Position numbers and translations under genes: made by a program. From Paenibacillus sp. OV219 (GTDB lineage: Bacteria > Bacillota > Bacilli > Paenibacillales > Paenibacillaceae): DNA of 64,000 bases. Shown piece by piece: positions 18,235 to 26,413 of this stretch; within the stretch, counting starts at the first letter, position 1, and every line of letters begins with the position of its first letter. Where the stretch lies: contig NZ_FOCJ01000005.1 in assembly GCF_900110075.1 (NCBI RefSeq), positions 62,001-126,000 of the forward strand. The letters run 5' to 3'. The notes beneath the pieces are model-generated. The model saw only the letters and a program-made list of their open reading frames with translations, had not been told where the DNA came from and did no database searches.

Positions 18235-18371
18235 TACTTTCGTCCCCCTTCATAATTCAAAATTATAGAAGAAGCTCATTTTTCCTGTATGACAAAATGA
18301 TAGATTTCTTTATAAAATTCTGCCATCTTCAGCAAAAACCCTCCTTCCGGCGACAATTATGCATCCATAAC

Positions 18372-18395
18372 AAAAAAACCGCGCATAGCGCGGTT
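18372..18395 (-). terminator. Terminator, AACCGCGC/GCGCGGTT stem
   Basis: Three-base loop ATA and a seven-A tract on the plus strand, directly after the kinase gene. Confidence 0.8.
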
Positions 18396-18399
18396 AAAG

Positions 18400-19362
18400 T
18401 TAATGCGATGAAAGTGATCCAAACAGCTGATGATTAAATTGTTCTCTCCCAATCGCATTTATAAAGTCGATTTTTCGTTTCTCATAAAAATCCTGCACAT
18501 GTCCTCGATCAAAATACCAAACACAATCCATTAAGATGCTCAGCTTGTATACATCAAACAGATGCATTTCTTCCAAGCTATGCAACGCCCTGTATTTCGA
18601 ATATTCGGAGAGAACCTGTCTAGCTTTCGCAAAATCGAGGATGTTGTCATGATCGTGACGCCATGCCGAGGACTCGATCAAGCCAACGAGATCATATAGA
18701 AGATACGTGTGGTTGGCATCGTCAAAGTCGAGCAATGCATGGAACTCATCATTAAGATAGAGAACATTTGAAAAGTGGAAATCCGCGTGACAGATCCCGC
18801 TCGGAAGTGACTGAGGGAGCTGAAGTTGAAGCAATTCCTTCTCAAGCCAGGAGAACTTCTCCGTTGCTTCAGTCGTGTTAATCCTGTGGGAAGCTTGATG
18901 GGCAAGATCACGGCAGAGATCCATACTGTAATTTAATCGATCTTCCCTATTTACTGGGACGTAATGCTGAGTAAGGTTGTGCAGTTCTGCTGCTTTTTGA
19001 ATGAGTTGCTTCCGCTGGTTCATCGTCGGATTACTTATATGTTGACCGTCCATAAATTCGAATAGAACAAAAGACTTCAGCTGATGAACGCCGATATAGC
19101 CACCATCCTTTTTACATATGGGTGCCGGACAAGGATATTGTTGATCCTTCAAGTAGCTTAAGAGGCTCACCTCGAATAAGACGGAGCCTTCCTTGCGATT
19201 TTCATAATATCTGAACACATACCGCCCTTTGGTTGTGTAGAGAACGATATTGGTTTGCACGGTCCCGCCCGCACATGGTTCTGAATGAATGAATTCACCT
19301 AGCTCGTAGTGTGAAAGAATATGTATAAGTTCCTCGTCGCTAAACTTGGTTTTGAGTGCCAT
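18400..19362 (-). CDS. APH/homoserine-kinase-II-like phosphotransferase
   Basis: 320 residues. The catalytic loop ICHADFHFSNVL and metal-binding LLDFDDANHTYLLYDL are visible, with a kinase-like N-lobe (residues about 25-110). The family phosphorylates homoserine, choline, aminoglycosides and others, so no substrate is named. Its ATG directly follows the TAG of the DUF952 gene with no gap, showing tight operon coupling. Confidence 0.88.
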   Translation of the reverse strand: MALKTKFSDEELIHILSHYELGEFIHSEPCAGGTVQTNIVLYTTKGRYVFRYYENRKEGSVLFEVSLLSYLKDQQYPCPAPICKKDGGYIGVHQLKSFVLFEFMDGQHISNPTMNQRKQLIQKAAELHNLTQHYVPVNREDRLNYSMDLCRDLAHQASHRINTTEATEKFSWLEKELLQLQLPQSLPSGICHADFHFSNVLYLNDEFHALLDFDDANHTYLLYDLVGLIESSAWRHDHDNILDFAKARQVLSEYSKYRALHSLEEMHLFDVYKLSILMDCVWYFDRGHVQDFYEKRKIDFINAIGREQFNHQLFGSLSSH

Positions 19363-19704
19363 CTACGTGGATATCCCAATTGGAAAACTAAAGAGTCCAT
19401 CGCTGTTAGGTTCGAATTTAATGACTTGATCTACAGAGTCAATCTCTAAAGCACCATAGATGTGTGGAAATAACTTCCCTGTGTTATATAAATCCTCATA
19501 TACGATTTTTGGGCTAACCTTATTCTCATCAATACAAAGAAGCAACAAGTCCTTGGAACCTTTATAAAAGTCGTTTGCAACATCAATGACTTGATCGCTG
19601 GTGGAGCAATGAATAAATTTGTCCGTCTCTAAACTGGAGGGCGCGTAAACACCGTTCTTCTGTGCCTCTTCCCATTCTGATTTCTTAACGATATGCAGTA
19701 TCAT
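19363..19704 (-). CDS. DUF952-family protein
   Basis: 113 residues. HIVKKSEWEEA, FIHCSTSDQV and GKLFPHIYGAL are the family signature. The fold is related to ADP-ribosyl-binding proteins, but no activity is established to my knowledge. First gene of a two-gene operon with the kinase at 18400. GAGGAGA lies upstream of the ATG. Confidence 0.88.
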   Translation of the reverse strand: MILHIVKKSEWEEAQKNGVYAPSSLETDKFIHCSTSDQVIDVANDFYKGSKDLLLLCIDENKVSPKIVYEDLYNTGKLFPHIYGALEIDSVDQVIKFEPNSDGLFSFPIGIST

Positions 19705-19882
19705 CCTGCCATCTCCTCTTCTGAACGTAATCTCTACATGAGGTCCTGAATATGGAGTTTACTCTATGTTAAGTGGGTTCACCACTATTTTTTTTCGAAC
19801 ATACGTTATTCATACCACCTATAATCAAGAAAATTATGGATGCATAAGCATGACTACATACACCGACATCTTGGTTCGGACG

Positions 19883-19930
19883 AAAAAAGAGTCGGCTAGA
19901 AGGCGCTTAGCCTTCTAGATCGACTCTTTA
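19883..19930. terminator. Long bidirectional hairpin
   Basis: AAAGAGTCG and AGAAGGC arms pair with GCCTTCT and CGACTCTTT. It lies between the cold-shock and DUF952 genes. Confidence 0.75.
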
Positions 19931-19976
19931 TTACATTCGCTAACTATCGCGACCCGACTTCTCGGGCAATTCATAA

Positions 19977-20016
19977 TAAAAAGCCTGTTCCTGACACAAA
20001 GTCAGGAAGCAGGCTT
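19977..20016 (-). terminator. Cold-shock gene terminator
   Basis: AAGCCTG TTCCTGAC pairs with GTCAGGAA G CAGGCTT, five bases after the csp stop, with A-rich plus-strand flank. Confidence 0.85.
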
Positions 20017-20021
20017 ACAAA

Positions 20022-20222
20022 TTACACTTTTACAACGTTTTCAGCTTGTGGACCGCGTTGGCCTTTAACTACATTGAATTCAACGCGTTGGCCTTCGTCC
20101 AAAGATTTGTAACCGTCGCCTTGAATAGCAGAGAAATGAACGAATACATCGTCACCGTTTTCTCTTTGAATGAAGCCAAAACCTTTTTCTGCATTAAACC
20201 ATTTCACTGTACCTGTTTCCAT
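20022..20222 (-). CDS. Cold-shock protein (CspA family)
   Basis: 66 residues, a single OB-fold RNA/ssDNA chaperone. RNP1 (KGFGFI) and RNP2 (VFVHF) are intact; it begins [25 protein letters not shown] lies upstream. Monocistronic with its own terminator and a leader of more than 50 bases, as usual for cold-induced csp genes. Confidence 0.97.
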   Translation of the reverse strand: METGTVKWFNAEKGFGFIQRENGDDVFVHFSAIQGDGYKSLDEGQRVEFNVVKGQRGPQAENVVKV

Positions 20223-20256
20223 TAACTAAAAACCTCCAAAGTTTAAAAACATAATG

Positions 20257-20285
20257 CCGCACAAAGCGGACTATTCACAAGTATA
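20257..20285 (-). promoter_or_regulatory. Candidate csp -10 and leader hairpin
   Basis: On the minus strand TATACT (20285-20280) is followed by a small CCGC-TTTGT-GCGG hairpin (20269-20257) near the 5' end of the inferred leader. No convincing -35 is seen. Confidence 0.35.
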
Positions 20286-20415
20286 TCCCATAATCGATAA
20301 AAAAGCTTCTGAAATTTATCTAAAAATTTTTTAAATTGAGTTTTATGTATGTGAAAATATTTTTTGATGCAGAAAAGTGGATAAATACTGCCAACTTCAT
20401 TAGCTTTTATGCCTG

Positions 20416-20651
20416 TTAGCCTGGGACATCTATATATTCCGCAACCCTTGCTTTTAGTATTTCAATGAGCTCTTCATCCATGTACTCATAATCGTCAGGT
20501 ATATCTAGGTTCCAGATCGGCTTTTCATTTAATGATGATCTGTTCCAGCAGATCTCACATCATAACCATTCCATTTATGAAATATTTTTTCGGCCGTTGG
20601 GCTTCTCCATTTGTTTCTGCTGCATATAAAGAGTATTTTTATGGTTGACAT
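20416..20651 (-). pseudogene. Decayed low-molecular-weight protein tyrosine phosphatase-like gene
   Basis: ATG 20651 opens MSTIKILFICSRNKWRSPTA, with the CX5R phosphate loop (Cys10, Arg16), and runs through FHKWNGYDVRSAGTDHH to a TAA near 20530. The family's C-terminal part resumes in another frame (NEKPIWNLDIPDDYEYMDEE) and ends at 20416. Together only about 77 codons remain where the family has about 105-110, so roughly 30 codons are deleted as well as the frame being lost. A sequencing error cannot explain this. Confidence 0.8.
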
Positions 20652-20684
20652 CCCCTTTTCTGAAAGTGTCTACTACCGATAATG

Positions 20685-21266
20685 TTATTGCAATACAGGT
20701 GCCAAACTCGCTGCCACAACTACCAAAACGTCTTGCACCATCGCTTCCGCTGAGCGATTCTCAGGGTTTCGGCTCCACTGCACAGCAGACCCAAATATGC
20801 CCCAACTTGTGACGAGGGATGTGGCTTCCACAATCTCTTGCGAGATCGAATTGGACTCTTTATTCAGCCATTCGAACAACAGCTGATAAAGCTCTTGTTG
20901 CATCGCGACTTCAAATAGCGGTTCAAATTGACGGTCTTCTTCTGACTTCATGTACAGGCGAGTACGGGCAACAAAATCGAATACGGATAGGATGAGGGTT
21001 CTTAAACCACTCATGTTCGCAATTGAGGCATCCGGTAGCTCCTCTTTCAATTTTCTCTGAAACTTCTCCCTCATCCAACACTCAAGAAAAGCAAATTTAT
21101 CTGCAAAGTGTGCATAAAATGTGGTCCGATTAACAGTCGCCCGAGCAGCAATGTCTTGAACTGAAATGGAGTAGATATTCTTTCTTTCTAGCAGCAAATC
21201 CATGAAGGACTGCATCATTAACTGGCGCGTTCGTTTCACGCGGGGATCGTTTGTGTTTATCAGCAT
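20685..21266 (-). CDS. TetR-family regulator
   Basis: 193 residues. The N-terminal helix-turn-helix (about 12-58; VQDIAARATVNRTTFYAHFADKF read in two parts) is of the DhaS-like subgroup that begins DPRVKRTRQLM. It is divergent from the decayed NmrA gene at 21532, with a palindrome at 21383-21401 between them. Its original target may have been that now broken gene. Confidence 0.9.
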   Translation of the reverse strand: MLINTNDPRVKRTRQLMMQSFMDLLLERKNIYSISVQDIAARATVNRTTFYAHFADKFAFLECWMREKFQRKLKEELPDASIANMSGLRTLILSVFDFVARTRLYMKSEEDRQFEPLFEVAMQQELYQLLFEWLNKESNSISQEIVEATSLVTSWGIFGSAVQWSRNPENRSAEAMVQDVLVVVAASLAPVLQ

Positions 21267-21382
21267 GATTCACTTCTCTCCTCCATTTACACAGACAAAC
21301 CGACAATAACGCGCAGATGTCGGTTACACCACGATAATAGCTTTGTGCTGATTGTTCTGTCCGCTCATATCGCTTACCATGC

Positions 21383-21401
21383 ACTATACAGTGTAGTATA
21401 C
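21383..21401. promoter_or_regulatory. Operator-like palindrome between tetR and the NmrA pseudogene
   Basis: The core TACAGTGTA (21387-21395) is palindromic around one central base and sits in CACTATACAGTGTAGTATAC, in a divergent promoter region. Confidence 0.4.
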
Positions 21402-21531
21402 AGAAATTCGTTGTGTAAACAACACTTGTAGGATTTTGACTTATAGAAAGGATGATAAGTGTGATAGCAATAGCAAAAGTACGATTTGGAGGACATCATG
21501 TCACTGAAACTATTTCTTGGAGGTGGTTATC

Positions 21532-22248
21532 ATGATCGTCATCACCACTCCCACCGGCCAAATCGGTAGGCAGGTCCTTGATAACATCTTTGCCAGCACG
21601 GAGGCAATCCGTGTGATCGTACGCGATCCATCCCGTCTATCCCCACGCTTACTTGAGCGTGTCGAGATCGTGCAGGGATCGCATGACGATATTGATGTCG
21701 TCACCAAGGCGTTCGAAGGTGCTGATTGCGTGCTATGGCTGGTGCCCCCGAATTCCCGTGCCGAGAATCCGATGAGCCATTACTTGAATTTCACACGTCC
21801 GGCGTGTGAGGCAATCAAGAGCCAGGGTGTCAAGCGTGTAATCGGCGTCTCAAGCTTAGGTCGCGATTTCGGCAAGGACGCCGGACTACTGTCGCCAGCG
21901 TTCGCGATGGACAACCTTATCGAAACTACGGGCGTGAGCTACCGATCACTGCGCATGCCGTTCTTCATGGAGAACTTGCTCCATCAGATCTACACGATCA
22001 AGAGCCAGGGCATGTTCGTAATGCCAAACGCCGGAGATCACAAGCTCGCGCCTGTGCCACTAACGATATCGCCGCTGTGGCTGCCAAGCTGCTGCTCGAT
22101 GACTCTTGGACGGTCAGGATAGCGTTTCGGTCATCGAGCTGCAGCACAGGATCAGGGCATTTACAACAACGAGTCGCGTACCTCGCAGCGTACGCCAACC
22201 GGTTTTTCTCAGTGGTGTGAGGAAGTTCTAAAGCCTGCCATAAGTTAA
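21532..22248 (+). pseudogene. Decayed NmrA-like NAD(P)-binding protein gene
   Basis: ATG 21532 follows GGAGGTG. MIVITTPTGQIGRQVLDNIF is the Rossmann start, and the frame is good to KLAPVP near 22055. It then shifts: CATNDIAAVAAKLLLDD continues in the next frame, GQDSVSVI in the third, then about 70 codons are missing before DQGIYNNESRT, with the true C-terminus GFSQWCEEVLKPAIS ending at TAA 22248. At least two frameshifts and a deletion. Relatives are NmrA/QOR2-type sugar or quinone reductase-like proteins. Confidence 0.8.
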
Positions 22249-22283
22249 ATACAGAACCACAATATCCAATATGTATTAGTGGC

Positions 22284-22310
22284 AAAAAAAAACCGCGATT
22301 TTCGCGGCCT
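22284..22310 (-). terminator. Terminator, CCGCGA/TCGCGG stem
   Basis: Nine A precede the stem on the plus strand, so it is strong on the minus strand. Downstream of the nucleotidase-like gene. Confidence 0.75.
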
Positions 22311-22436
22311 TTGGTCTTTAAATGAGATAATGTTCTTGTCACCTGACAGCTGCCGTCAAATTCGGCAGCTTGCATGTAAACGTTCCACGCTGCTATCATC
22401 TAACATCTAAAATTGATGTGAATCATTAGTTCAACA

Positions 22437-22961
22437 TCACTTCAAAAAATAATCCCGTACTTCTAACCAATTGTTTACTCGAACGTATCCTGTTTCATGT
22501 ATATTATGTGGTGCAGTAAACAAAATTCCTTGACCTTTAAACCTTTGAAAATGTTCTTCATTATCGTCAATCAGGTAATCCGCATTAATAATACTCTTAT
22601 TTCCACAAAAAACAAAATTCATTTCATCCAGAAATGAAAAATGTTCCTTTAGCCATTCATACTTAGCTGTAAAAGAAGTTGGAAAGTACATCGCTGCTGT
22701 CGTGATGAAAACTTCAAACTGTTCACTTAATTCTTGGATTACTTCTTGACTATCTTTCATGACATCTAAATCGCGAAAAAATGTAGGGTCATTTAAGTAA
22801 GCAATAATCTCATTCTTTAACTGAGGACGTAAATCCCTAAGATGTGTTCCCATCAAATCGTTTAGAGTAAGATTCTCATTGTAATCGCGATTAAACACTT
22901 GTAAATGTTTCAAGTTAAAATCAGCTATTACTTCGTCCATATCAATTGCAATTCTTCTCAT
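22437..22961 (-). CDS. HAD-family 5'(3')-deoxyribonucleotidase-like protein
   Basis: 174 residues from ATG 22961. IAIDMDEVIADF is HAD motif I (nucleophile and acid Asp), FITTAAM gives motif II Thr, and YLIDDNEEHF is motif IV. This matches the NT5C family that dephosphorylates deoxynucleoside monophosphates. An upstream start at 22991 adds ten residues and is less likely. Alone on its transcript. Confidence 0.85.
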   Translation of the reverse strand: MRRIAIDMDEVIADFNLKHLQVFNRDYNENLTLNDLMGTHLRDLRPQLKNEIIAYLNDPTFFRDLDVMKDSQEVIQELSEQFEVFITTAAMYFPTSFTAKYEWLKEHFSFLDEMNFVFCGNKSIINADYLIDDNEEHFQRFKGQGILFTAPHNIHETGYVRVNNWLEVRDYFLK

Positions 22962-23059
22962 AAAAATATCCCGCACTCCCTTTAAGATCAATCTGGCAAC
23001 GTGCTGGCCGGTGTCATCGACGGATTCCTTTGATGAATTCGCGTAATGATTACAAAATC

Positions 23060-23098
23060 CTGCCGTTACTTCAATAAAAAAAGAGCAGCTGCCGCTGG
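23060..23098. repeat. Dispersed element end, CTGCC-GTTACTTCAA copy
   Basis: The bases CTGCCGTTACTTCAAT, A7, GAGCAGCTGCCGCTGG form the best copy of the element also seen at 9693 and 12949. It forms the last codons of the FAD-monooxygenase remnant, so it marks the truncation point. Confidence 0.55.
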
Positions 23099-23393
23099 TT
23101 TGAGGAAAGCATCAGCCAAGGCGGCTGCCCCGTCTATTGCCAGTGATCCACCCATGCCAGCAGCCGTAGAGGCGCAGTATCCAGCATCACCGACTAGCGC
23201 TACCCTTCCTTTTGTCCAAGACGGCATTTTCATTTGGCACAGCTTGTCAAAGTAAAATGTTTTCGAGTTCTCACAGCCCATACGTTTCACGATATTGATC
23301 GTATTTTCACGGATATTTACTGGCGTGCCGCCTTTTTTGAGGCCATCGGCGAGCTCAACAATGGTCAGGTTGTAGCCCAACTTTTTATTCATA
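23066..23393 (-). pseudogene. FAD-dependent monooxygenase remnant with internal deletions
   Basis: The frame from ATG 23393 reads NKKLGYNLTIVELADGLKKG then GTPVNIRENTINIVKRMG, which belongs near the N-terminus of PHBH-type monooxygenases, but the GxGxxG segment is missing. It jumps at once to FYFDKLCQMKMPSWTKGRVA, LVGDAGYCASTAAGMG and DGAAALADAF, the FAD-binding GD motif region about 200 residues further on. The end is replaced by the dispersed repeat. Clearly non-functional. Confidence 0.8.
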
Positions 23394-23542
23394 TTCGTTC
23401 TTCTAGTGATGGTTGTATTCGTATTGATTCCGCGACGTCCGATCAATATATATCGCAGTTAGCGGAAAAAGAGTAAAATGGAAGAGGGTACAATCACTAC
23501 CTGTAACCACTAGTTCACCGGTGAAGGAGTTGGCACTTTTCC

Positions 23543-24265
23543 ATGAAACGATATGCGTTCGTAACCGGCGCAGACCACGGTCTCGGCTTTGCGCTCGTAA
23601 AGGAATTGCTTAATCGCCAGTATTGCGTCATTGCAGGACGCTACATGGCAGACAATCAGCAGCTGACTGACCTTGCTGAGTTGTGGCAAGACCAGCTGTC
23701 GCTCGTAGAGTTGGACGTCGCCAGCGATCGTAGCGTCGCCGATGCTGCAGCACAAATAGCCCGCATTACGGACACCTTGGAGCTGGTCATTAATAACGCA
23801 GGGATTTTAGGCGATATTCAAGCGACGATCCTCGATCCGCTTCCTTTCGCGGACATACAGCACGTCTATAATGTAAATACGCTTGGTCCGCTCCGCGTCA
23901 CTAACGCGGTCGCGCCGCTCGTACTTCGAGGCGAATCTAAGCTGTTCGTGCAAATCTCTTCGGAGGCTGGCAGCATTGGCGATTGCGAGCGCAACAGCTG
24001 GTTCGGCTACTGCATGTCGAAGACCGCCGTCAATATGCAAGGCGCGCTCATTCATAACGAAGTGAAGAAGTCCGGCGGAAAAGTGCTTCTTCTCCATCCA
24101 GGATGGGTGCAATCTTACATGAGCGGCTCATTAAATACAGAAGCAACATTAACTGCGGACGAGTCCGCGGCTCATCTCATCGATCGGATTCAGGAAGAAA
24201 TACCTGCCGCACCCGAAGAGAAGCCGAAATACCTCGATTATGAGGGGAACAAATTGCCTTGGTAA
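23543..24265 (+). CDS. Short-chain dehydrogenase/reductase
   Basis: 240 residues. FVTGADHGLG is the cofactor motif, LVINNAGILG the NNAG motif and YCMSK the catalytic YxxxK; the catalytic Ser is in VQISSEAG. The site GAAGGAG lies 13 bases before the ATG, longer than usual. The ThuA-like gene follows 25 bases later on the same strand, so they are cotranscribed. Confidence 0.9.
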   Translation: MKRYAFVTGADHGLGFALVKELLNRQYCVIAGRYMADNQQLTDLAELWQDQLSLVELDVASDRSVADAAAQIARITDTLELVINNAGILGDIQATILDPLPFADIQHVYNVNTLGPLRVTNAVAPLVLRGESKLFVQISSEAGSIGDCERNSWFGYCMSKTAVNMQGALIHNEVKKSGGKVLLLHPGWVQSYMSGSLNTEATLTADESAAHLIDRIQEEIPAAPEEKPKYLDYEGNKLPW

Positions 24266-24290
24266 GCCGAAGAAAGCGAGGGATTGTGAG

Positions 24291-24941
24291 ATGACCGTCC
24301 AAAAGCATATTCTTGTACTAGGCGACAACAATGAGCGAGCGCCCTATCATCCGCTAATTAATATTCAAGACGAGCTTGCTGCCATTCTTGGCGACCACTA
24401 TGCAATCGATATTACCGATAATTACAGCGCGCTTGACCCTGATAACATTCATTCATACGATCTGATCATTGCCTACACGGACTGCTGGTCAGTACCAGTG
24501 ACGGAACACCAAGCCGCGTCGCTCGTCCAATTCGTTCAGCGCGGAGGAAGCCTGCTCGTCATACATAATGGCATCTCACTGCAATCGCGTGAGGAGTGCG
24601 CGTTGCTCATTGGCGGTAAATTTACCGGTCACCCGGACTATCAACGTCTGGACTTCTGCAAGACCGAGATCCAACATCCGATTACGAGCGGCATCGAGCC
24701 TTTCTCTCTAGAGGAAGAGCCGTATCAATTCGAGTTTTATGCCGATGCTTGCAATGAAGTACTGCTCGAATATACGCTTGACGATCGGCGCATTCCAGCT
24801 GCATGGACTGCGATCCGCGGGCAAGGCCGGATCGTGTACTTAATGCCGGGCCACCATAAGCCATCGTTCCTACATCCATCCTGCCGCAGGCTCATTCAGA
24901 ACTGTGCGCAATGGCTGACCTCGACCTCATCGTTCGTATAA
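24291..24941 (+). CDS. ThuA-like (class I glutamine amidotransferase-fold) protein
   Basis: 216 residues from ATG 24291; an earlier in-frame start at 24240 would overlap the SDR gene. The pattern DLIIAYTDCW, FVQRGGSLLVIHNG, IGGKFTGHP and GRIVYLMPGHHKPSF is ThuA-type. The family is linked to sugar and trehalose use and lacks the amidotransferase triad. Second gene of an operon with the SDR, suggesting sugar oxidation. Confidence 0.88.
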   Translation: MTVQKHILVLGDNNERAPYHPLINIQDELAAILGDHYAIDITDNYSALDPDNIHSYDLIIAYTDCWSVPVTEHQAASLVQFVQRGGSLLVIHNGISLQSREECALLIGGKFTGHPDYQRLDFCKTEIQHPITSGIEPFSLEEEPYQFEFYADACNEVLLEYTLDDRRIPAAWTAIRGQGRIVYLMPGHHKPSFLHPSCRRLIQNCAQWLTSTSSFV

Positions 24942-24950
24942 ATTCATAAT

Positions 24951-25002
24951 AAAACCTCCTACTTGAGCAATTCATTCTAAATTGCTTCTAGTAGGAGGTT
25001 TT
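24951..25002. terminator. Strong bidirectional terminator
   Basis: AAAACCTCCTACT pairs with AGTAGGAGGTTTT, with an inner AGCAATT/AAATTGCT arm. It separates the ThuA and VOC genes. Confidence 0.88.
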
Positions 25003-25058
25003 AGACTGAGTCATTTAAGTACTATTCCCTATCCGTTAAACGAATCAACAGTTATCAT

Positions 25059-25481
25059 CTACTTCATTCGTTTGGAGATTGGATGGTCTTCCTCCATCTG
25101 CACTAAATCCCATAGGTTCCCATATAAATCCTTAAATACTGCTACGGTACCATATGATTGATTTTCTGGTCCTCTCACAAATTCCACTCCTCTTGAGACC
25201 ATTTCATTATAATCTCTCCAAAAATCATCTGTGTTTAAAAACAGAAAGACTCTACCGCCGGACTGGTTGCCTATAAACAGCGCTTGCTCAGGTTTTGATG
25301 CCCTTGCAAGTAATATTGTGGTACCAACTGAACTAGGCGGAGATACAACTACCCATCTTTTATCTTGCTCTGGCTGATAGGTATCTTCAACTAATATGAA
25401 ATTTAACTTCTTCGTATAAAATTCAATAGCCTCATCATAATCTTTTACAACAAGAGCGATATGTAAGATTGATTGAACCAT
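25059..25481 (-). CDS. VOC-superfamily (glyoxalase-like) protein
   Basis: 140 residues. Opens with ILHIALVVKDYDEAIEFYTK and ends with AVFKDLYGNLWDLVQ, the usual two-module metal-site pattern (His near residue 7, Glu replaced by Asp in the last strand). AGGAGGG precedes the ATG. Could be a lyase, dioxygenase or binding protein. Confidence 0.88.
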   Translation of the reverse strand: MVQSILHIALVVKDYDEAIEFYTKKLNFILVEDTYQPEQDKRWVVVSPPSSVGTTILLARASKPEQALFIGNQSGGRVFLFLNTDDFWRDYNEMVSRGVEFVRGPENQSYGTVAVFKDLYGNLWDLVQMEEDHPISKRMK

Positions 25482-25548
25482 ACTCCAAACCCTCCTAAAA
25501 TTATTTTTTTTTCCAATTCTAAGTTTTGATTAAGTGTTCAGCTGCAGC

Positions 25549-25722
25549 TTACTCTGAAATGTTCCAAAAATAGAACAGTAAAACCACAATAACGAGATGA
25601 ACGAATGGAACTGCCGGTACCCACATCTTTCCATGGTTTCGCTTATGTTTTTTGAAATAATACATCATACTTAGCAAATACGTTAAGGGATACGAGCTAG
25701 ACGCATTTCCGGAGTCCTCCAC
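25549..25722 (-). CDS. Small single-pass membrane protein
   Basis: 57 residues from GTG 25722, with AGGA seven bases upstream and an in-frame stop just before. A basic stretch (YYFKKHKRNHGK) is followed by a transmembrane helix, VPFVHLVIVVLLFYFW. No family recognised. The coherent basic-then-hydrophobic layout supports a real gene. Confidence 0.4.
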   Translation of the reverse strand: MEDSGNASSSYPLTYLLSMMYYFKKHKRNHGKMWVPAVPFVHLVIVVLLFYFWNISE

Positions 25723-25835
25723 TTGAATGTCCTATATTCACATTATCTAATACAATAGAAGTTCTGATAAGTACCATATTACGCTAGTACCTGTTCTCAA
25801 CTACTCTCCGATCGTTTATCGTCGGCTACCTTGCA

Positions 25836-25862
25836 GAAAAAAATCCGCTGAAATCGCGGATT
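25836..25862 (-). terminator. Terminator, AATCCGC/GCGGATT stem
   Basis: Seven A on the plus strand precede the stem. Downstream of the Gly-Phe-rich protein gene. Confidence 0.65.
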
Positions 25863-25901
25863 CAAATGCATCTATGTTCATGTCCTCTTCATCATGCGTT
25901 A

Positions 25902-26174
25902 TTAGAAAAACCCACCGTCAAAACCGCCGAATCCACCGAATCCACCAAAACCGCCAAACCCAGTAAACAAGCCAATTGCGAGTAAATCAAATAACAACAA
26001 CGGAATAAGAAATTTCGCTTTTACGACTTTTCCTTCTTCCTGTCTATACTGAGTCAGAACTACACGATTACCTTGAACTTGCGTCAGTATCCCTGTAACG
26101 ATTGTTCCATCCTTCTTGACCGCATAGATCTTCTTGCCGTAATATTTCGAAATCTGGTTTTTGCTGACAGCCAT
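25902..26174 (-). CDS. Small protein with C-terminal GFGG repeats
   Basis: 90 residues. Residues 1-50 form a basic SH3/KOW-like segment (YYGKKIYAVKKDGTIVTGIL), then a hydrophobic stretch (LIPLLLFDLLAIGLF) and a tail of four GGF repeats ending DGGFF. The middle could be a membrane helix, with the glycine-rich tail outside. GAAGGGGG precedes the ATG. Seen as hypothetical proteins in Bacillales; function unknown. Confidence 0.75.
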   Translation of the reverse strand: MAVSKNQISKYYGKKIYAVKKDGTIVTGILTQVQGNRVVLTQYRQEEGKVVKAKFLIPLLLFDLLAIGLFTGFGGFGGFGGFGGFDGGFF

Positions 26175-26413
26175 ATGGTTTCCCCCTTCTACTCTGCACG
26201 ACTACTACTTTATTAATCTATTCAAACGTATAAAAGGATGACTGGGATTTTGATAGAATCTGTTCTAATCTTTGTTATCTACACTCCTTAGTTTGTCATT
26301 ACCAATAATATAGTCTTGTAAAAATGGTGAAAGTTTCTTATTTTTAAAGAGGCTTTCATTTTTTTGTTATGACAAAAGTTTGCTAGATTTGACAACTAGA
26401 CTAGAGGTGCATG

